A stretch of DNA of 64,000 nt from Paenibacillus guangzhouensis (lineage in GTDB: Bacteria > Bacillota > Bacilli > Paenibacillales > Paenibacillaceae): contig NZ_CP045293.1 in NCBI RefSeq assembly GCF_009363075.1, positions 5,863,501 through 5,927,500 on the forward strand, in the 5' to 3' direction. A program made the position numbers and the translations under genes. Shown one piece after another: positions 17,265 to 25,953 of the stretch. Below the pieces are notes generated by a model. That model saw nothing but the letters and a program-made list of their open reading frames with translations, did no database searches and was not told the origin of the DNA. Numbering within the stretch: position 1 is the stretch's first letter; every line of letters begins with the position of its first letter.

Positions 17265-19622
17265 TCACGCCTCCACCACATATGTCGATGCATCCACCTC
17301 GGCAACAAACGGACTCACATCCCCGATCGCGTAGAGGTGCAGCTCGTGCATTGCTCGCGTACATGCGGTGTAGAACAGCTTCCGTTCACGCTCGTGCGCA
17401 TACTGTACGGCCGAAGCGTTGTAGAGAATGACGGCATCGAATTCCATTCCTTTGGCAAGGTAGGAAGGGATGATGACCGTACCGCCTTCGAACGCGGCCG
17501 TCTCTTTGTCGATCAGCCGCAGCGGCGTACGTTCATGCAGCGTGTCGTAGGCCTCGCGGCATTCCGCGGCTGTCTTGCCGATGATCGCTATGCTGTTCAT
17601 GCCCAGGGCCTGAAGCGCTGTAATCCGCGCTGCGATACGATCTGCAAGATCGGCTGAATCTGCTGCAATGGTCAATGTCGGCAGACGTCCATCGCGGTTG
17701 AACGGCTCGATCTGCTCGCCTTCCGGGATCATGCCTTGCGTGAACTCCACAATCGGACGCGTCGAACGGTAGCTGCGCTTCAGCACATGCGTCTCCGTAT
17801 GCTCAGGCTCAAAGAGGGCCATCAGCGCACCGAAGCCTCCTGCATTAGCCGCATGTGTGTAGATCGTCTGATTGAGATCTCCGAGCGCCGTCACTTTGGC
17901 GAATGGGAACAGCTGCTTCAAGAAAGCGAATTGGAATGGCGAATAGTCTTGTGCCTCATCGATAAAGACATGGCGAATCGACGTATTCGCTTGGAAGCCT
18001 TGCAATAATTCCTTCAAATACAAATAAGGCGTCGCATCCTCATAAGACAGCTTGGAAGCTTCAAGGCCAGATAATGTATGCTCACAAATGATATCCCACT
18101 GTGCCTGAGGGATATCTTCCTGGCTAGCCTTCAGCTGCTCTACCCATTGTTCGTCGCTGAACATTTGACGATAGACGGCAGGGATGTCGATAAAATGGAG
18201 CAGCTTAACGTGCCTGCGCAGCTTCTTGAACCGCTCCTGAACGATCATCGTCGCGAGGACATCGCGCTCCCGGTCATAGTCGTCGAAGGATTCCGCCGTA
18301 TACTGCTTCTTCTCGCGCAAGCGCTCGAAGGCTTCTGCATACGCGTCTTTATCCATCAGCTCAATCGCTTCTTCGACCCAACGTTTCTTCTTCTCGCGTT
18401 TCATGAGCTGCGTTAATTCGCGCAGCAGGGATTCAGCGACGAGCTTCATCCGGTTCGGAATACGCATGGAAGAGTCCAGGGCATAGAATTGATTCGCGAT
18501 CGACTCTGCCGAGATGAGTTCCCGCCCGCGGAATCGGATCGGTTTGAACTGCAGTCCAGCCTTCTTGAGCCCTTCGGCGTATTGCTCGATAAATGTCATA
18601 TAGGCTGGTGATGTTTTATACCGAATGCTGGCAAGACGTGCTTGATCCTCCGGGGCATCGGTTGCATTCAGCGTATATTCCAACTGCTCGAATGGATCTT
18701 CAATTGAGAAGGAACCTGATAGGCGCTTCTCCAGATATTGCTGGAACGTTGTCTGCTGCATATTATTCTCACCAAGTTCCGGAAGGACGGTAGAGACATA
18801 GCTGTTGAACAGTGGATTTGGCGAAAATAGCACAATCTGTTCACTGCGCAGCGTGTCCCGGTAACGGTATAACAAATAGGCTACGCGCTGCAGCGCAGCG
18901 GAAGTCTTGCCGCTTCCTGCGGCGCCTTGAACGACGAGCAGTCGGCTGCGCTCATTGCGGATAATCCGATTCTGTTCCTGTTGAATCGTTGCGACGATCG
19001 TCTTCATCTGGTTATCGGCGTGTTTGCCGAGCACTTCTTGCAGCAGCTCGTCGCCGATCGTTACGCCTGTATCGAATAGGCTGCGGATTGTGCCATCTCG
19101 AATAATAAATTGTCTCTTAAGATCCATCACGCCGCGGATCGTACCGCTCGGGGTCTCATACGACGCGGGGCCGGGTGGGTAGTCGTAATACAGACTGGAG
19201 ACCGGGGCGCGCCAATCATAGATTAGATATTGCTCACCGCTGGAGTCGAGCAGGGATGCGATGCCGAGATAGATCTGCTCCGTCTGAGAATCGCCGTCTT
19301 CCGAGAAATCGATGCGGCCAAAATAAGGCGACTGCTGCAGTTTCGTCAGCGTCTTCAGCTGCGTGCGGGCGTGACGATGCGTCGATTCACGCTCGAATAG
19401 TACCTCAGCCTGCTGCTTCATACTGGCGAACGTCTCAGCCGCTTCGGCTTCATCCGAGAGGTTGACCGTAACATCGTCCCAGAAATTTTTGCGAATATCG
19501 ACGATTTCGTCTTTGGCCTGCAGCACTTGTTCCTGCAGCTTCGTGATCCGTTGATTGATTTCGGTGACCACCTGCTGAACGCGGTCCTGTTCCTGCTGCC
19601 AATCTTGCTCTGCTGTACCCAT
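17265..19622 (-). CDS. helD: RNA polymerase recycling helicase-like ATPase HelD
   Basis: A 785-residue UvrD/Rep-like superfamily 1 protein. An N-terminal coiled coil (about 10-75) precedes the characteristic YDWRAPVSSLYYDYPPG segment. Walker A GAAGSGKTS is near residues 232-241, Walker B FIDEAQDYSPFQ near 555-565, and later motifs QTIYTH and KRSYRSTRPI follow. This order matches Bacillus HelD, which uses ATP to release stalled or idle RNA polymerase. The start follows aaaggagtgaatcgact. A promoter on the opposite strand starts 40 bp upstream and drives an orphan transcript. Confidence 0.95.
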   Translation of the reverse strand: MGTAEQDWQQEQDRVQQVVTEINQRITKLQEQVLQAKDEIVDIRKNFWDDVTVNLSDEAEAAETFASMKQQAEVLFERESTHRHARTQLKTLTKLQQSPYFGRIDFSEDGDSQTEQIYLGIASLLDSSGEQYLIYDWRAPVSSLYYDYPPGPASYETPSGTIRGVMDLKRQFIIRDGTIRSLFDTGVTIGDELLQEVLGKHADNQMKTIVATIQQEQNRIIRNERSRLLVVQGAAGSGKTSAALQRVAYLLYRYRDTLRSEQIVLFSPNPLFNSYVSTVLPELGENNMQQTTFQQYLEKRLSGSFSIEDPFEQLEYTLNATDAPEDQARLASIRYKTSPAYMTFIEQYAEGLKKAGLQFKPIRFRGRELISAESIANQFYALDSSMRIPNRMKLVAESLLRELTQLMKREKKKRWVEEAIELMDKDAYAEAFERLREKKQYTAESFDDYDRERDVLATMIVQERFKKLRRHVKLLHFIDIPAVYRQMFSDEQWVEQLKASQEDIPQAQWDIICEHTLSGLEASKLSYEDATPYLYLKELLQGFQANTSIRHVFIDEAQDYSPFQFAFLKQLFPFAKVTALGDLNQTIYTHAANAGGFGALMALFEPEHTETHVLKRSYRSTRPIVEFTQGMIPEGEQIEPFNRDGRLPTLTIAADSADLADRIAARITALQALGMNSIAIIGKTAAECREAYDTLHERTPLRLIDKETAAFEGGTVIIPSYLAKGMEFDAVILYNASAVQYAHERERKLFYTACTRAMHELHLYAIGDVSPFVAEVDASTYVVEA

Positions 19623-19665
19623 AGTCGATTCACTCCTTTGGTTCTATTATTGTGGAAATCGCATG

Positions 19666-19695
19666 TTGACAGTCTCTAAATTGTTGTGCTATAAT
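19666..19695 (+). promoter_or_regulatory. Strong sigma-A promoter of an orphan transcript
   Basis: TTGACA (19666-19671), 18-nt spacer, TATAAT (19690-19695): both hexamers are consensus. It points away from helD, and no same-strand gene follows for more than 1 kb. Confidence 0.8.
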
Positions 19696-19701
19696 TAATT
19701 T

Positions 19702-19827
19702 AGATAAGACTGTGAACGGAACATAATTTCATAAAATAAAATGTTGCTCTCCATTGTACCATGGGGATTTTTTTAGTTCAACCTATAATTTTAGATTAAG
19801 ACCTTTCGCACGCGAAAGGTCTTTTTT
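19702..19827 (+). ncRNA. Candidate small RNA (orphan transcription unit)
   Basis: The consensus promoter predicts a start near 19702. About 55 nt on, ctccat (19749-19754) and atgggg (19761-19766) form a 6-bp hairpin with one wobble pair, followed by seven T; a second stronger terminator (agacctttcg/cgaaaggtct) ends by 19827. The transcript would be about 75 or 125 nt. The only reading frame is 11 codons (ATG at 19741) without a ribosome binding site. I do not recognise a known RNA family. Confidence 0.6.
19798..19827 (+). terminator. Strong terminator of the orphan transcript
   Basis: agacctttcg (19799-19808) and cgaaaggtct (19813-19822) form a 10-bp stem with loop cacg, then a T-run. Confidence 0.85.
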
Positions 19828-19896
19828 GCGTTCTCCTTGAGTTATTTCGCATTGGTCGGCAAGGATAGGTTCGATGATAAAGCAACAATCCATAAC

Positions 19897-19926
19897 AAAA
19901 ACCCGGCAGCAAGCTACCGGGTTTCT
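19897..19926 (-). terminator. Terminator of the YxeA-family gene
   Basis: acccggcagc (19901-19910) pairs with gctaccgggt (19913-19922), one mismatch, with T residues on the minus-strand exit side. Confidence 0.8.
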
Positions 19927-19934
19927 TCGTTTCG

Positions 19935-20321
19935 TTATTTTACTGCCAGTAATGGCTTAGCTGCTGAGGGAATTTCGCTGACTTGTACTTCTTCCCAGTG
20001 GGTGACGATGCCTGCTTTTGTCGTGATGGATAGATAAGCATCCTTCCGCAGTACTTTATGAGCGGTAAATTCGATGTCTTTTTTATTGCCGTCTTCATCA
20101 ATGCCAGGCAATTTGTACAGGTAGGAGGTATGCTCAATGCCTTCCGAATCCTTGTCTTTCTGCTCCTTATACGAGTTGGTAATGATGGTGAAGTAATCCG
20201 TACCCTTTAGAAAGGGGTTATGTTGTGGAGCGTATTTGGAAACCGCGGCAGCACCGCCAAGCATGACGATGAAGATGACAGCCAGCACGGACAATATCTT
20301 GTTCGACGTTCTCATTTTCAT
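19935..20321 (-). CDS. YxeA family secreted protein
   Basis: A 128-residue protein with an N-terminal signal or anchor (about 8-28) and a small extracellular domain. The pattern SYLYKLPGIDEDGNKKDIEFTAHKVLRKDAYL and WEEVQVSEIPSAA matches the YxeA (DUF1093) family of oligonucleotide/OB-like fold proteins found in Bacillales and lactic bacteria. Its function is unknown. It overlaps the preceding gene by ATGA, so the two are translationally coupled. Confidence 0.8.
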   Translation of the reverse strand: MKMRTSNKILSVLAVIFIVMLGGAAAVSKYAPQHNPFLKGTDYFTIITNSYKEQKDKDSEGIEHTSYLYKLPGIDEDGNKKDIEFTAHKVLRKDAYLSITTKAGIVTHWEEVQVSEIPSAAKPLLAVK

Positions 20322-20596
20322 GACGTATACCCCCTTGAATCATGGATAAAATGTTCTCTGTCATTATAGGGTTGCGTTGGTCGCTGCGGGCGATCTTTGC
20401 GCAAGAAGAGATAGACGATAATCCCAAGAATCGGGGACCAGAATAGAACAATGGCAATAAGCCAAGCGACGCTTTTGTCTTGGTAACGTTCGGATGCGTC
20501 CCGGAAAGCCCAAACAATGAGCCAAATATGAATAACGAATAGAAATGCAGGAATAAGAAACAATGCAATACCTGCAAGAATAATAAGAATGTGCAT
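20318..20596 (-). CDS. PLDc_N domain small membrane protein
   Basis: A 92-residue protein with two hydrophobic helices and the pattern WLIVWAFRDASERYQDKSVAWLIAIVLFWSPILGIIVYLFLRKD, which matches the phospholipase D-nuclease N-terminal (PLDc_N) family. The start at 20596 is preceded by aaggaagatcac; an in-frame alternative 13 codons upstream has no such site. It is the first gene of a pair with the YxeA gene. No catalytic HKD domain follows, as is common for stand-alone members. Confidence 0.75.
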   Translation of the reverse strand: MHILIILAGIALFLIPAFLFVIHIWLIVWAFRDASERYQDKSVAWLIAIVLFWSPILGIIVYLFLRKDRPQRPTQPYNDREHFIHDSRGYTS

Positions 20597-20769
20597 CGTG
20601 ATCTTCCTTTCAATTTGGTATAGGTGAAGCGCCATTTCAAAGCTTCGAAGATGGTGCTGAGTTGTTGTCTCGTTGTGATGTACTAAGCTTACGATGAAAC
20701 GAGGTATGAAACCATGGATTTAACTTTCATGATTCTTACATCTTTGTAATTTAGGCATACTAAAAATGA

Positions 20770-20851
20770 TTGAACAGTTGTTCAACTCGGGTAAATTTGA
20801 TTATTGAAAATCGATTAGATATACTAAATATTAGATTGAACAACCGGTCAA
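20770..20851 (+). promoter_or_regulatory. RND pump promoter flanked by two operators
   Basis: TTGATT (20797-20802), 17-nt spacer, TATACT (20820-20825). The palindrome TTGAACAGTTGTTCAA (20770-20785, 7-bp arms) lies upstream of -35 and a related TTGAACAACCGGTCAA (20836-20851) downstream of -10. Spacing between equivalent points is 66 bp. I infer binding by the TetR protein encoded after the pump. Confidence 0.65.
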
Positions 20852-20888
20852 ATGGCCGGAAAAAGAGATTAATAGGGGAGGAAGAAAC

Positions 20889-23800
20889 GTGAAGAGTATT
20901 ATCCGGTTTTCGCTGAATAACAAATTCGCGATTTGGATCCTGACCATCATTGTCACGGTGGCAGGATTGTATGCGGGCATGACGATGAAGCAAGAGACGC
21001 TTCCGAATCTGGAGTTGCCGGTTCTACAGGTCATGACGGTATATCCAGGCGCAGCGCCGGAGGAAGTCGTTGATAAAATATCGAAGCCGCTTGAACAGCG
21101 GTTCAAAAATTTGACTGGCGTCAAGACGGTGACGTCGACGTCGATGGAGAACGTATCTGCCATTACGGTGGAATATGACTATGGCCAAGATATGGAGAAG
21201 GCTGCTGCCGATATCCGTGAGGCGTCATCCACTGTAGCGATGCCGGCGGGTGCACAGGATACGTCGATATCTCGAATCAGTCTGAACACATTCCCGGTAA
21301 TTACGTTGAGTGTGTCAGATGAATCGCTGTCGATGGAAGAATTGACGAAGGTCATCGAGAATGAAGTGAAACCAAGCTTCGAGGGAATCAACGGGGTGTC
21401 GGACGTCTCGATCGCGGGACAACAGCTCAAAGAAGTCCAGTTAACCTTCGATCAAGCCAAAATGAAAGAGCTCGGCCTATCGGAAGATACTGTCAAAGGC
21501 ATCGTCCAAGGTTCCGCGCTGAATGTACCGCTTGGTCTCTTCGAAATGGGGAAAAGCCAGAAGACGATCGTGGTCGATGGTAACGTGCAGAGTTTGGACG
21601 ACTTGAAGGAATTGCGTATTCCGCTCATTCCAAGTAGCGCTGGTGCGCCAAATGCAGCGCAAGGCCAGATGGGTGCAACAGGGAAAGCAGGAATGCCTGC
21701 AGGCGGTGCAGCAACAGATGGTAACGCTGCAGCAGCTGGACAAATGCCAGCAGGTGGAACACAAGCGGGTGCAGGCGTTCCGGCTGGTGTGCCAACTGGC
21801 TTGCCGACCGTTGCGCTGAAGGATATTGCTGATATTCAAATGGTGAGCAAGGCTGAGTCGATTTCTCGTACGAACGGTAAGGAATCGGTGAGCATTCAGA
21901 TCGTCAAAGCGGCGGACGCGAATACTGTGGATGTCGTCAATGCAGTGAAGAAGCAGTCCGAGCAGTTCGAGCAGGATTACAAAGGGATGAAGCTCGTCGT
22001 GATGCTCGACCAAGGGAAACCGATCGAGCAATCCGTATCCACAATGTTGAACAAAGCCGCATTCGGTGCTCTATTCGCGGTTATTATCATCTTGTTGTTC
22101 TTGCGCAATTTCCGGACAACGATTATCTCGATTATTTCCATTCCGTTGTCCTTGCTGATTGGGATACTCGTATTGCGTGAAATGGATATTACGCTGAATA
22201 TGATGTCGCTTGGCGCCATGACGGTTGCGATTGGGCGGGTCGTCGATGACTCGATTGTCGTTATTGAGAATATCTACCGAAGAATGACATTAAGCTCAGA
22301 GAAGCTTACAGGTAAGGCACTGGTCATGGAAGCAACGAAAGAAATGTTCATGCCGATCATGTCTTCGACGATTGTAACGATCGCCGTATTCTTACCGCTC
22401 GCGCTGGTTAGCGGCATGGTGGGCGAATTGTTCATGCCGTTCGCGCTCACGATGGTATTTGCACTGCTAGCTTCGCTGCTTGTTGCCATTACGATTGTAC
22501 CGATGCTCGGGCATCAAATGTTCAAAAATGGCATCAAAAATGCGAAAATGCATGATGAGAAACCAGGTGCCCTAGGCCATTTCTACAAACGAGTATTAAC
22601 GTGGTGTCTGAATCATAAGCTCGTGACGTTCGGCGCGGCGATTTTGCTGCTCGTAGGCAGTTTGTTCTTGACCAAAGCTGTAGGCGTCAGCTTCTTGCCG
22701 GAACAGGAAGATAAGTATGTGATGGTGACCTATTCTCCGGCGCCAGGCGAGCTGCGCTCCGATGTCGAGAAGCATGCGCTTGAAGCGGAGAAATTCATTA
22801 TGAAACGCGAAGGCGTCGAGAAAATACAATATTCGATCGGTTCCAGCGGCAACCCGATGATGAGTATGGGCGGCGGGTCTTCGAACTCTGCGCTATTCTA
22901 TGTGATTTATGATCCAAAAACGAAGAACTTCACCGAGGAGCAGAAAGCGCTCGTCGAAGGCATTAAGCAAGCGGCTCCGTCTGAGGGACAGTGGAAGCAG
23001 ATGGATATGGGCGCAGGCAGCTTTGGCGGCAGCAAGATGACCTTGACGGTGTACGGGGATGCCCTAGCCGACATCAAACCTGCTGTTGAGAAGATTGAAG
23101 ACGTCATGAATAAGGATAAGACGTTCGAGAAAGTCGAGTCCAGCATGAAGCAGACGTATGCGCAGTATACGCTAGTGGCAGATCAAGAGAAACTTAGTAA
23201 GCTGGGGCTTACAGCTGGCCAAGTTGCGATGAAGCTAAGCCCGGTTCGGGAACGTCCTGTGCTGACGACCATTGAGAACGAGGGTAAAGAATATAAAGTC
23301 TACATTCAAGTAGACGAGAAGAAATATGCAACGATTGATGATATTAAAAATACGAAGATCACTTCCCCGCTTGGGATGGAAGTACCGATTAAAGATGTCG
23401 TCGATGTGAAGGAAGGCGAGTCTCCGAATACGATTACGCGTAAAAATGACCGGATGTTCGTGAGTATTACGGCAGATATGACGACGGCAGATGTCGGTAA
23501 AGCTTCGACAGAACTGAAGAAGAGCATCGATGCGCTGAACCTGCCATCGACGGTCAAGGTTGAATTTGGCGGTGTGACGGAGCAAATTACAGAGACATTC
23601 ACACAGCTTGGCCTTGCCATGGCTGCGGCGATTGCGATCGTCTACTTCGTCCTTGTCGTGACCTTTGGCGGCGCACTCGCTCCACTGGCGATCCTGTTCT
23701 CGTTGCCGTTCGCGATTATTGGCGGACTGGTAGCGCTCTGGCTGGCAGGGGAGACGATCAGTGTATCCGCGATGATGGGTGCTCTGATGCTGATCGGTAT

Positions 23801-24113
23801 CGTCGTGACGAATGCGATCGTGCTGCTCGACCGTGTGATTCACAAAGAGCGTGAAGGATTAACAACGCGCGAAGCACTCCTAGAAGCAGCGGTAACGCGT
23901 CTTCGCCCGATCCTCATGACGGCGCTTGCGACCATTGGTGCACTAATCCCGCTTGCGCTCGGATTCGAAGGCGCGGGGATCATCTCGAAAGGTCTTGGGG
24001 TCACGGTTATCGGCGGTCTGACGAGCTCGACATTGTTAACCCTTGTTATCGTGCCAATCGTGTATGAATTCTTAATGCGGTTCCGCAAAAAAGAACGTGA
24101 GGAACTGATCTAG
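20889..24113 (+). CDS. RND family efflux transporter, AcrB/SwrC-like
   Basis: A 1074-residue proton-driven exporter with the RND layout: helix 1 (about 10-30), a large extracellular domain, helices 2-6 (about 390-560), a second extracellular domain and helices 8-12 (about 880-1060). The proton relay VVDDSIVVIENIYR (about 450-463) is intact. It resembles SwrC/YerP of Bacillus. Residues about 250-302 form a Gly/Ala/Met/Gln/Pro-rich insert atypical of the family. The GTG start follows aggggaggaagaaac. No HlyD-type adaptor gene is adjacent. The next gene is a TetR regulator 6 bp downstream. Confidence 0.94.
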   Translation: MKSIIRFSLNNKFAIWILTIIVTVAGLYAGMTMKQETLPNLELPVLQVMTVYPGAAPEEVVDKISKPLEQRFKNLTGVKTVTSTSMENVSAITVEYDYGQDMEKAAADIREASSTVAMPAGAQDTSISRISLNTFPVITLSVSDESLSMEELTKVIENEVKPSFEGINGVSDVSIAGQQLKEVQLTFDQAKMKELGLSEDTVKGIVQGSALNVPLGLFEMGKSQKTIVVDGNVQSLDDLKELRIPLIPSSAGAPNAAQGQMGATGKAGMPAGGAATDGNAAAAGQMPAGGTQAGAGVPAGVPTGLPTVALKDIADIQMVSKAESISRTNGKESVSIQIVKAADANTVDVVNAVKKQSEQFEQDYKGMKLVVMLDQGKPIEQSVSTMLNKAAFGALFAVIIILLFLRNFRTTIISIISIPLSLLIGILVLREMDITLNMMSLGAMTVAIGRVVDDSIVVIENIYRRMTLSSEKLTGKALVMEATKEMFMPIMSSTIVTIAVFLPLALVSGMVGELFMPFALTMVFALLASLLVAITIVPMLGHQMFKNGIKNAKMHDEKPGALGHFYKRVLTWCLNHKLVTFGAAILLLVGSLFLTKAVGVSFLPEQEDKYVMVTYSPAPGELRSDVEKHALEAEKFIMKREGVEKIQYSIGSSGNPMMSMGGGSSNSALFYVIYDPKTKNFTEEQKALVEGIKQAAPSEGQWKQMDMGAGSFGGSKMTLTVYGDALADIKPAVEKIEDVMNKDKTFEKVESSMKQTYAQYTLVADQEKLSKLGLTAGQVAMKLSPVRERPVLTTIENEGKEYKVYIQVDEKKYATIDDIKNTKITSPLGMEVPIKDVVDVKEGESPNTITRKNDRMFVSITADMTTADVGKASTELKKSIDALNLPSTVKVEFGGVTEQITETFTQLGLAMAAAIAIVYFVLVVTFGGALAPLAILFSLPFAIIGGLVALWLAGETISVSAMMGALMLIGIVVTNAIVLLDRVIHKEREGLTTREALLEAAVTRLRPILMTALATIGALIPLALGFEGAGIISKGLGVTVIGGLTSSTLLTLVIVPIVYEFLMRFRKKEREELI

Positions 24114-24119
24114 GGGGAC

Positions 24120-25013
24120 GTGTTCGAATTGAGTTCAAAACGAGTACAGATATTAGAAGCTGCCATGAAATGTTTCGCTCAAAAAGGATACCATGCCACT
24201 TCCATTCAAGAGATAGCGGACGTGCTCGGCATTGCGAAGGGATCGCTCTATTTCTACTTCAAATCCAAGGAACATGTTTTGATCTCGGCCTTTGAGCATT
24301 ATTACGATCTTATGACACGTGAAATGTTGTCCCTCGCGAAGAATAAGAGTCTTGCGCCGCGGGAACGACTATCCATGCAGCTGCTCATTCAGCTGGAGCA
24401 GATCATGCAGCACCAGGAATTCATCGTGATGATGATGAATGAGCAGGCGATTCAAATCAATGAAGAGATGCATCGATTTGTGTTCAAGACCAAGTCTGTG
24501 ACCTTGAACTGGTTCTATGAGAGCATCATAGAGATCTACGGCGAAGATGCGAAGCCTTATGCCATCGACGCCTCGACGATCATTCAAGCGATTGTGTCAG
24601 ACTATACGAGTTATATGCTGCTGTATCGCAAAAAATTTGATTATGATCGACTCATCGCGTTTCTCATGGAACGATTAGATGATGTGGTTCAAGGCATGAT
24701 GCAGCAGCGCAAGCAACCGATTCTGACGATGGGAAATATGCGGAATTTCATGAAAATGGCGGAGGAAGGGCGAGGGCAACTCATTTCGCCTGTCGACCAG
24801 GCCCTAAATCAGCTGCGACAGCTCGTTGATGCGATGCCAAGTCCGTCGCCGATGCAGGCGGAGCTCTCAGCCTGCTGCGACGTGCTGGATGAGGAATGGG
24901 CCAAGCCTGAGCCGCAGCGGCTCGTCATGAAAGGAATCATCGCATACTTGCGTACATTTGAGCAGCCTGAGCTGCTCCCTTGCCTTCATGCATTGGAAAT
25001 GGAACTAAAATAA
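24120..25013 (+). CDS. TetR family regulator of the RND pump
   Basis: A 297-residue regulator, longer than usual for TetR (about 200). The helix-turn-helix is clear (residues about 10-55: AAMKCFAQKGYHATSIQEIAD, then AKGSLYFYFKSKEHVL). An extended C-terminal region (about 200-297) has no obvious family. It follows the pump by 6 bp, indicating co-transcription, and two operators around the promoter suggest negative autoregulation. The start is GTG at 24120 or TTG at 24129; ggggg lies just upstream and spacing favours the latter only slightly. Confidence 0.88.
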   Translation: MFELSSKRVQILEAAMKCFAQKGYHATSIQEIADVLGIAKGSLYFYFKSKEHVLISAFEHYYDLMTREMLSLAKNKSLAPRERLSMQLLIQLEQIMQHQEFIVMMMNEQAIQINEEMHRFVFKTKSVTLNWFYESIIEIYGEDAKPYAIDASTIIQAIVSDYTSYMLLYRKKFDYDRLIAFLMERLDDVVQGMMQQRKQPILTMGNMRNFMKMAEEGRGQLISPVDQALNQLRQLVDAMPSPSPMQAELSACCDVLDEEWAKPEPQRLVMKGIIAYLRTFEQPELLPCLHALEMELK

Positions 25014-25015
25014 CG

Positions 25016-25052
25016 AAAAGAGGCGGTCCGATCATCGGATCGCCTCTTTTTA
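25016..25052 (+). terminator. Terminator of the RND-TetR operon
   Basis: aaaagaggcg and cgcctctttt form the outer stem, with tccgat/atcgga inside, followed by T residues. Confidence 0.85.
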
Positions 25053-25063
25053 TTGTTCATGTT

Positions 25064-25786
25064 CTACTTCATATGCCGTTTCCGATATTCCCGTGCCGTC
25101 ATACCAAGATGCTTGCGGCAATAGGCTGTGAAATACGGAGGGCTTCCGAATTCGAAGATATCACTGATATCTCGTAAGGGCATATTCGTATGAATGAGGA
25201 AATTCTGAATAGCGGTGATGCGCTCTCGATCGATAAAGTCGAGGATCGTAATCCCGACTTCCGTCTTGAACAGCCGTGATAGATAATTCGGATGCAAATT
25301 GACCGTCTTGGCGATATCTTCGATGGCCAGCTTTCTCTCGATATGCTTCTTGATATAGGAAATGACCTTGTTGACGATGGGAGAGAACGTATAGGACTTA
25401 TGCGTCGATACGATGCTGATGAAGCTCTCCAGCATCATATATTCAATCTTGACCGTCTTAGGAACGGTGTCGCTCTCGTCGATCAGATTAATATAATAGT
25501 CACTTAGTATGAAGGCGGATTCCGAATCGACGCCGGCCTCGATGATCGCTCTTGTGAAGATCGTGCAGCTAGCGATTAATGAATTTTTGAGGGAATTGAG
25601 TGGTTTGTTCGAGAGGTTGGCACGTTCGAGCAAATTGATCTCGTCGAGCAGCTTCATGCTTTCTTCGAGATCAGGCTTCTGAATGGCTTGGACAAGCTTC
25701 TTCTCTAAGGCATAGGGGGGATGGCTGTAATTCTGATAGCGATTCTTCACCATGTTCCGTTCTAGAATGATCTGAATATCCTCCAT
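25064..25786 (-). CDS. AraC family transcriptional regulator
   Basis: A 240-residue regulator. The C-terminal AraC DNA-binding domain (about 140-240) has two helix-turn-helices: LAIEDIAKTVNLHPNYLSRLFKTEVG and the MPLRDISDIFEFGSPPYFTAYCRKHLGMTAREYR stretch. The N-terminal part is helical and resembles regulators linked to sugar ABC operons in Paenibacillus. The start at 25786 was chosen for aggtaggtgtgc upstream. It is divergent from the disaccharide operon and is its probable activator. Confidence 0.85.
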   Translation of the reverse strand: MEDIQIILERNMVKNRYQNYSHPPYALEKKLVQAIQKPDLEESMKLLDEINLLERANLSNKPLNSLKNSLIASCTIFTRAIIEAGVDSESAFILSDYYINLIDESDTVPKTVKIEYMMLESFISIVSTHKSYTFSPIVNKVISYIKKHIERKLAIEDIAKTVNLHPNYLSRLFKTEVGITILDFIDRERITAIQNFLIHTNMPLRDISDIFEFGSPPYFTAYCRKHLGMTAREYRKRHMK

Positions 25787-25902
25787 ATGGAGCACACCTA
25801 CCTTTTTTGATGAGTTCATGTCAAAGGACAAGCATCGCAAAATTTTAATAGGCATTTCATAATTTTTGTCAGGATACCGTAATTCATAATCATCGTATCG
25901 TC

Positions 25903-25929
25903 TATAATCGGTTTTGTAAAGGCTTACAT
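25903..25929 (+). promoter_or_regulatory. Disaccharide operon -10 box and cre-like site
   Basis: TATAAT (25903-25908) has no recognisable -35 partner, as expected for an activator-dependent promoter. TTGTAAAGGCTTACAT (25914-25929) fits the CcpA cre consensus with one mismatch and lies at the transcription start, where it would repress. Assignment to CcpA is inference; a LacI-type regulator is possible. Confidence 0.5.
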
Positions 25930-25953
25930 TTCCGAATGAAAAGGGGTAAACAG

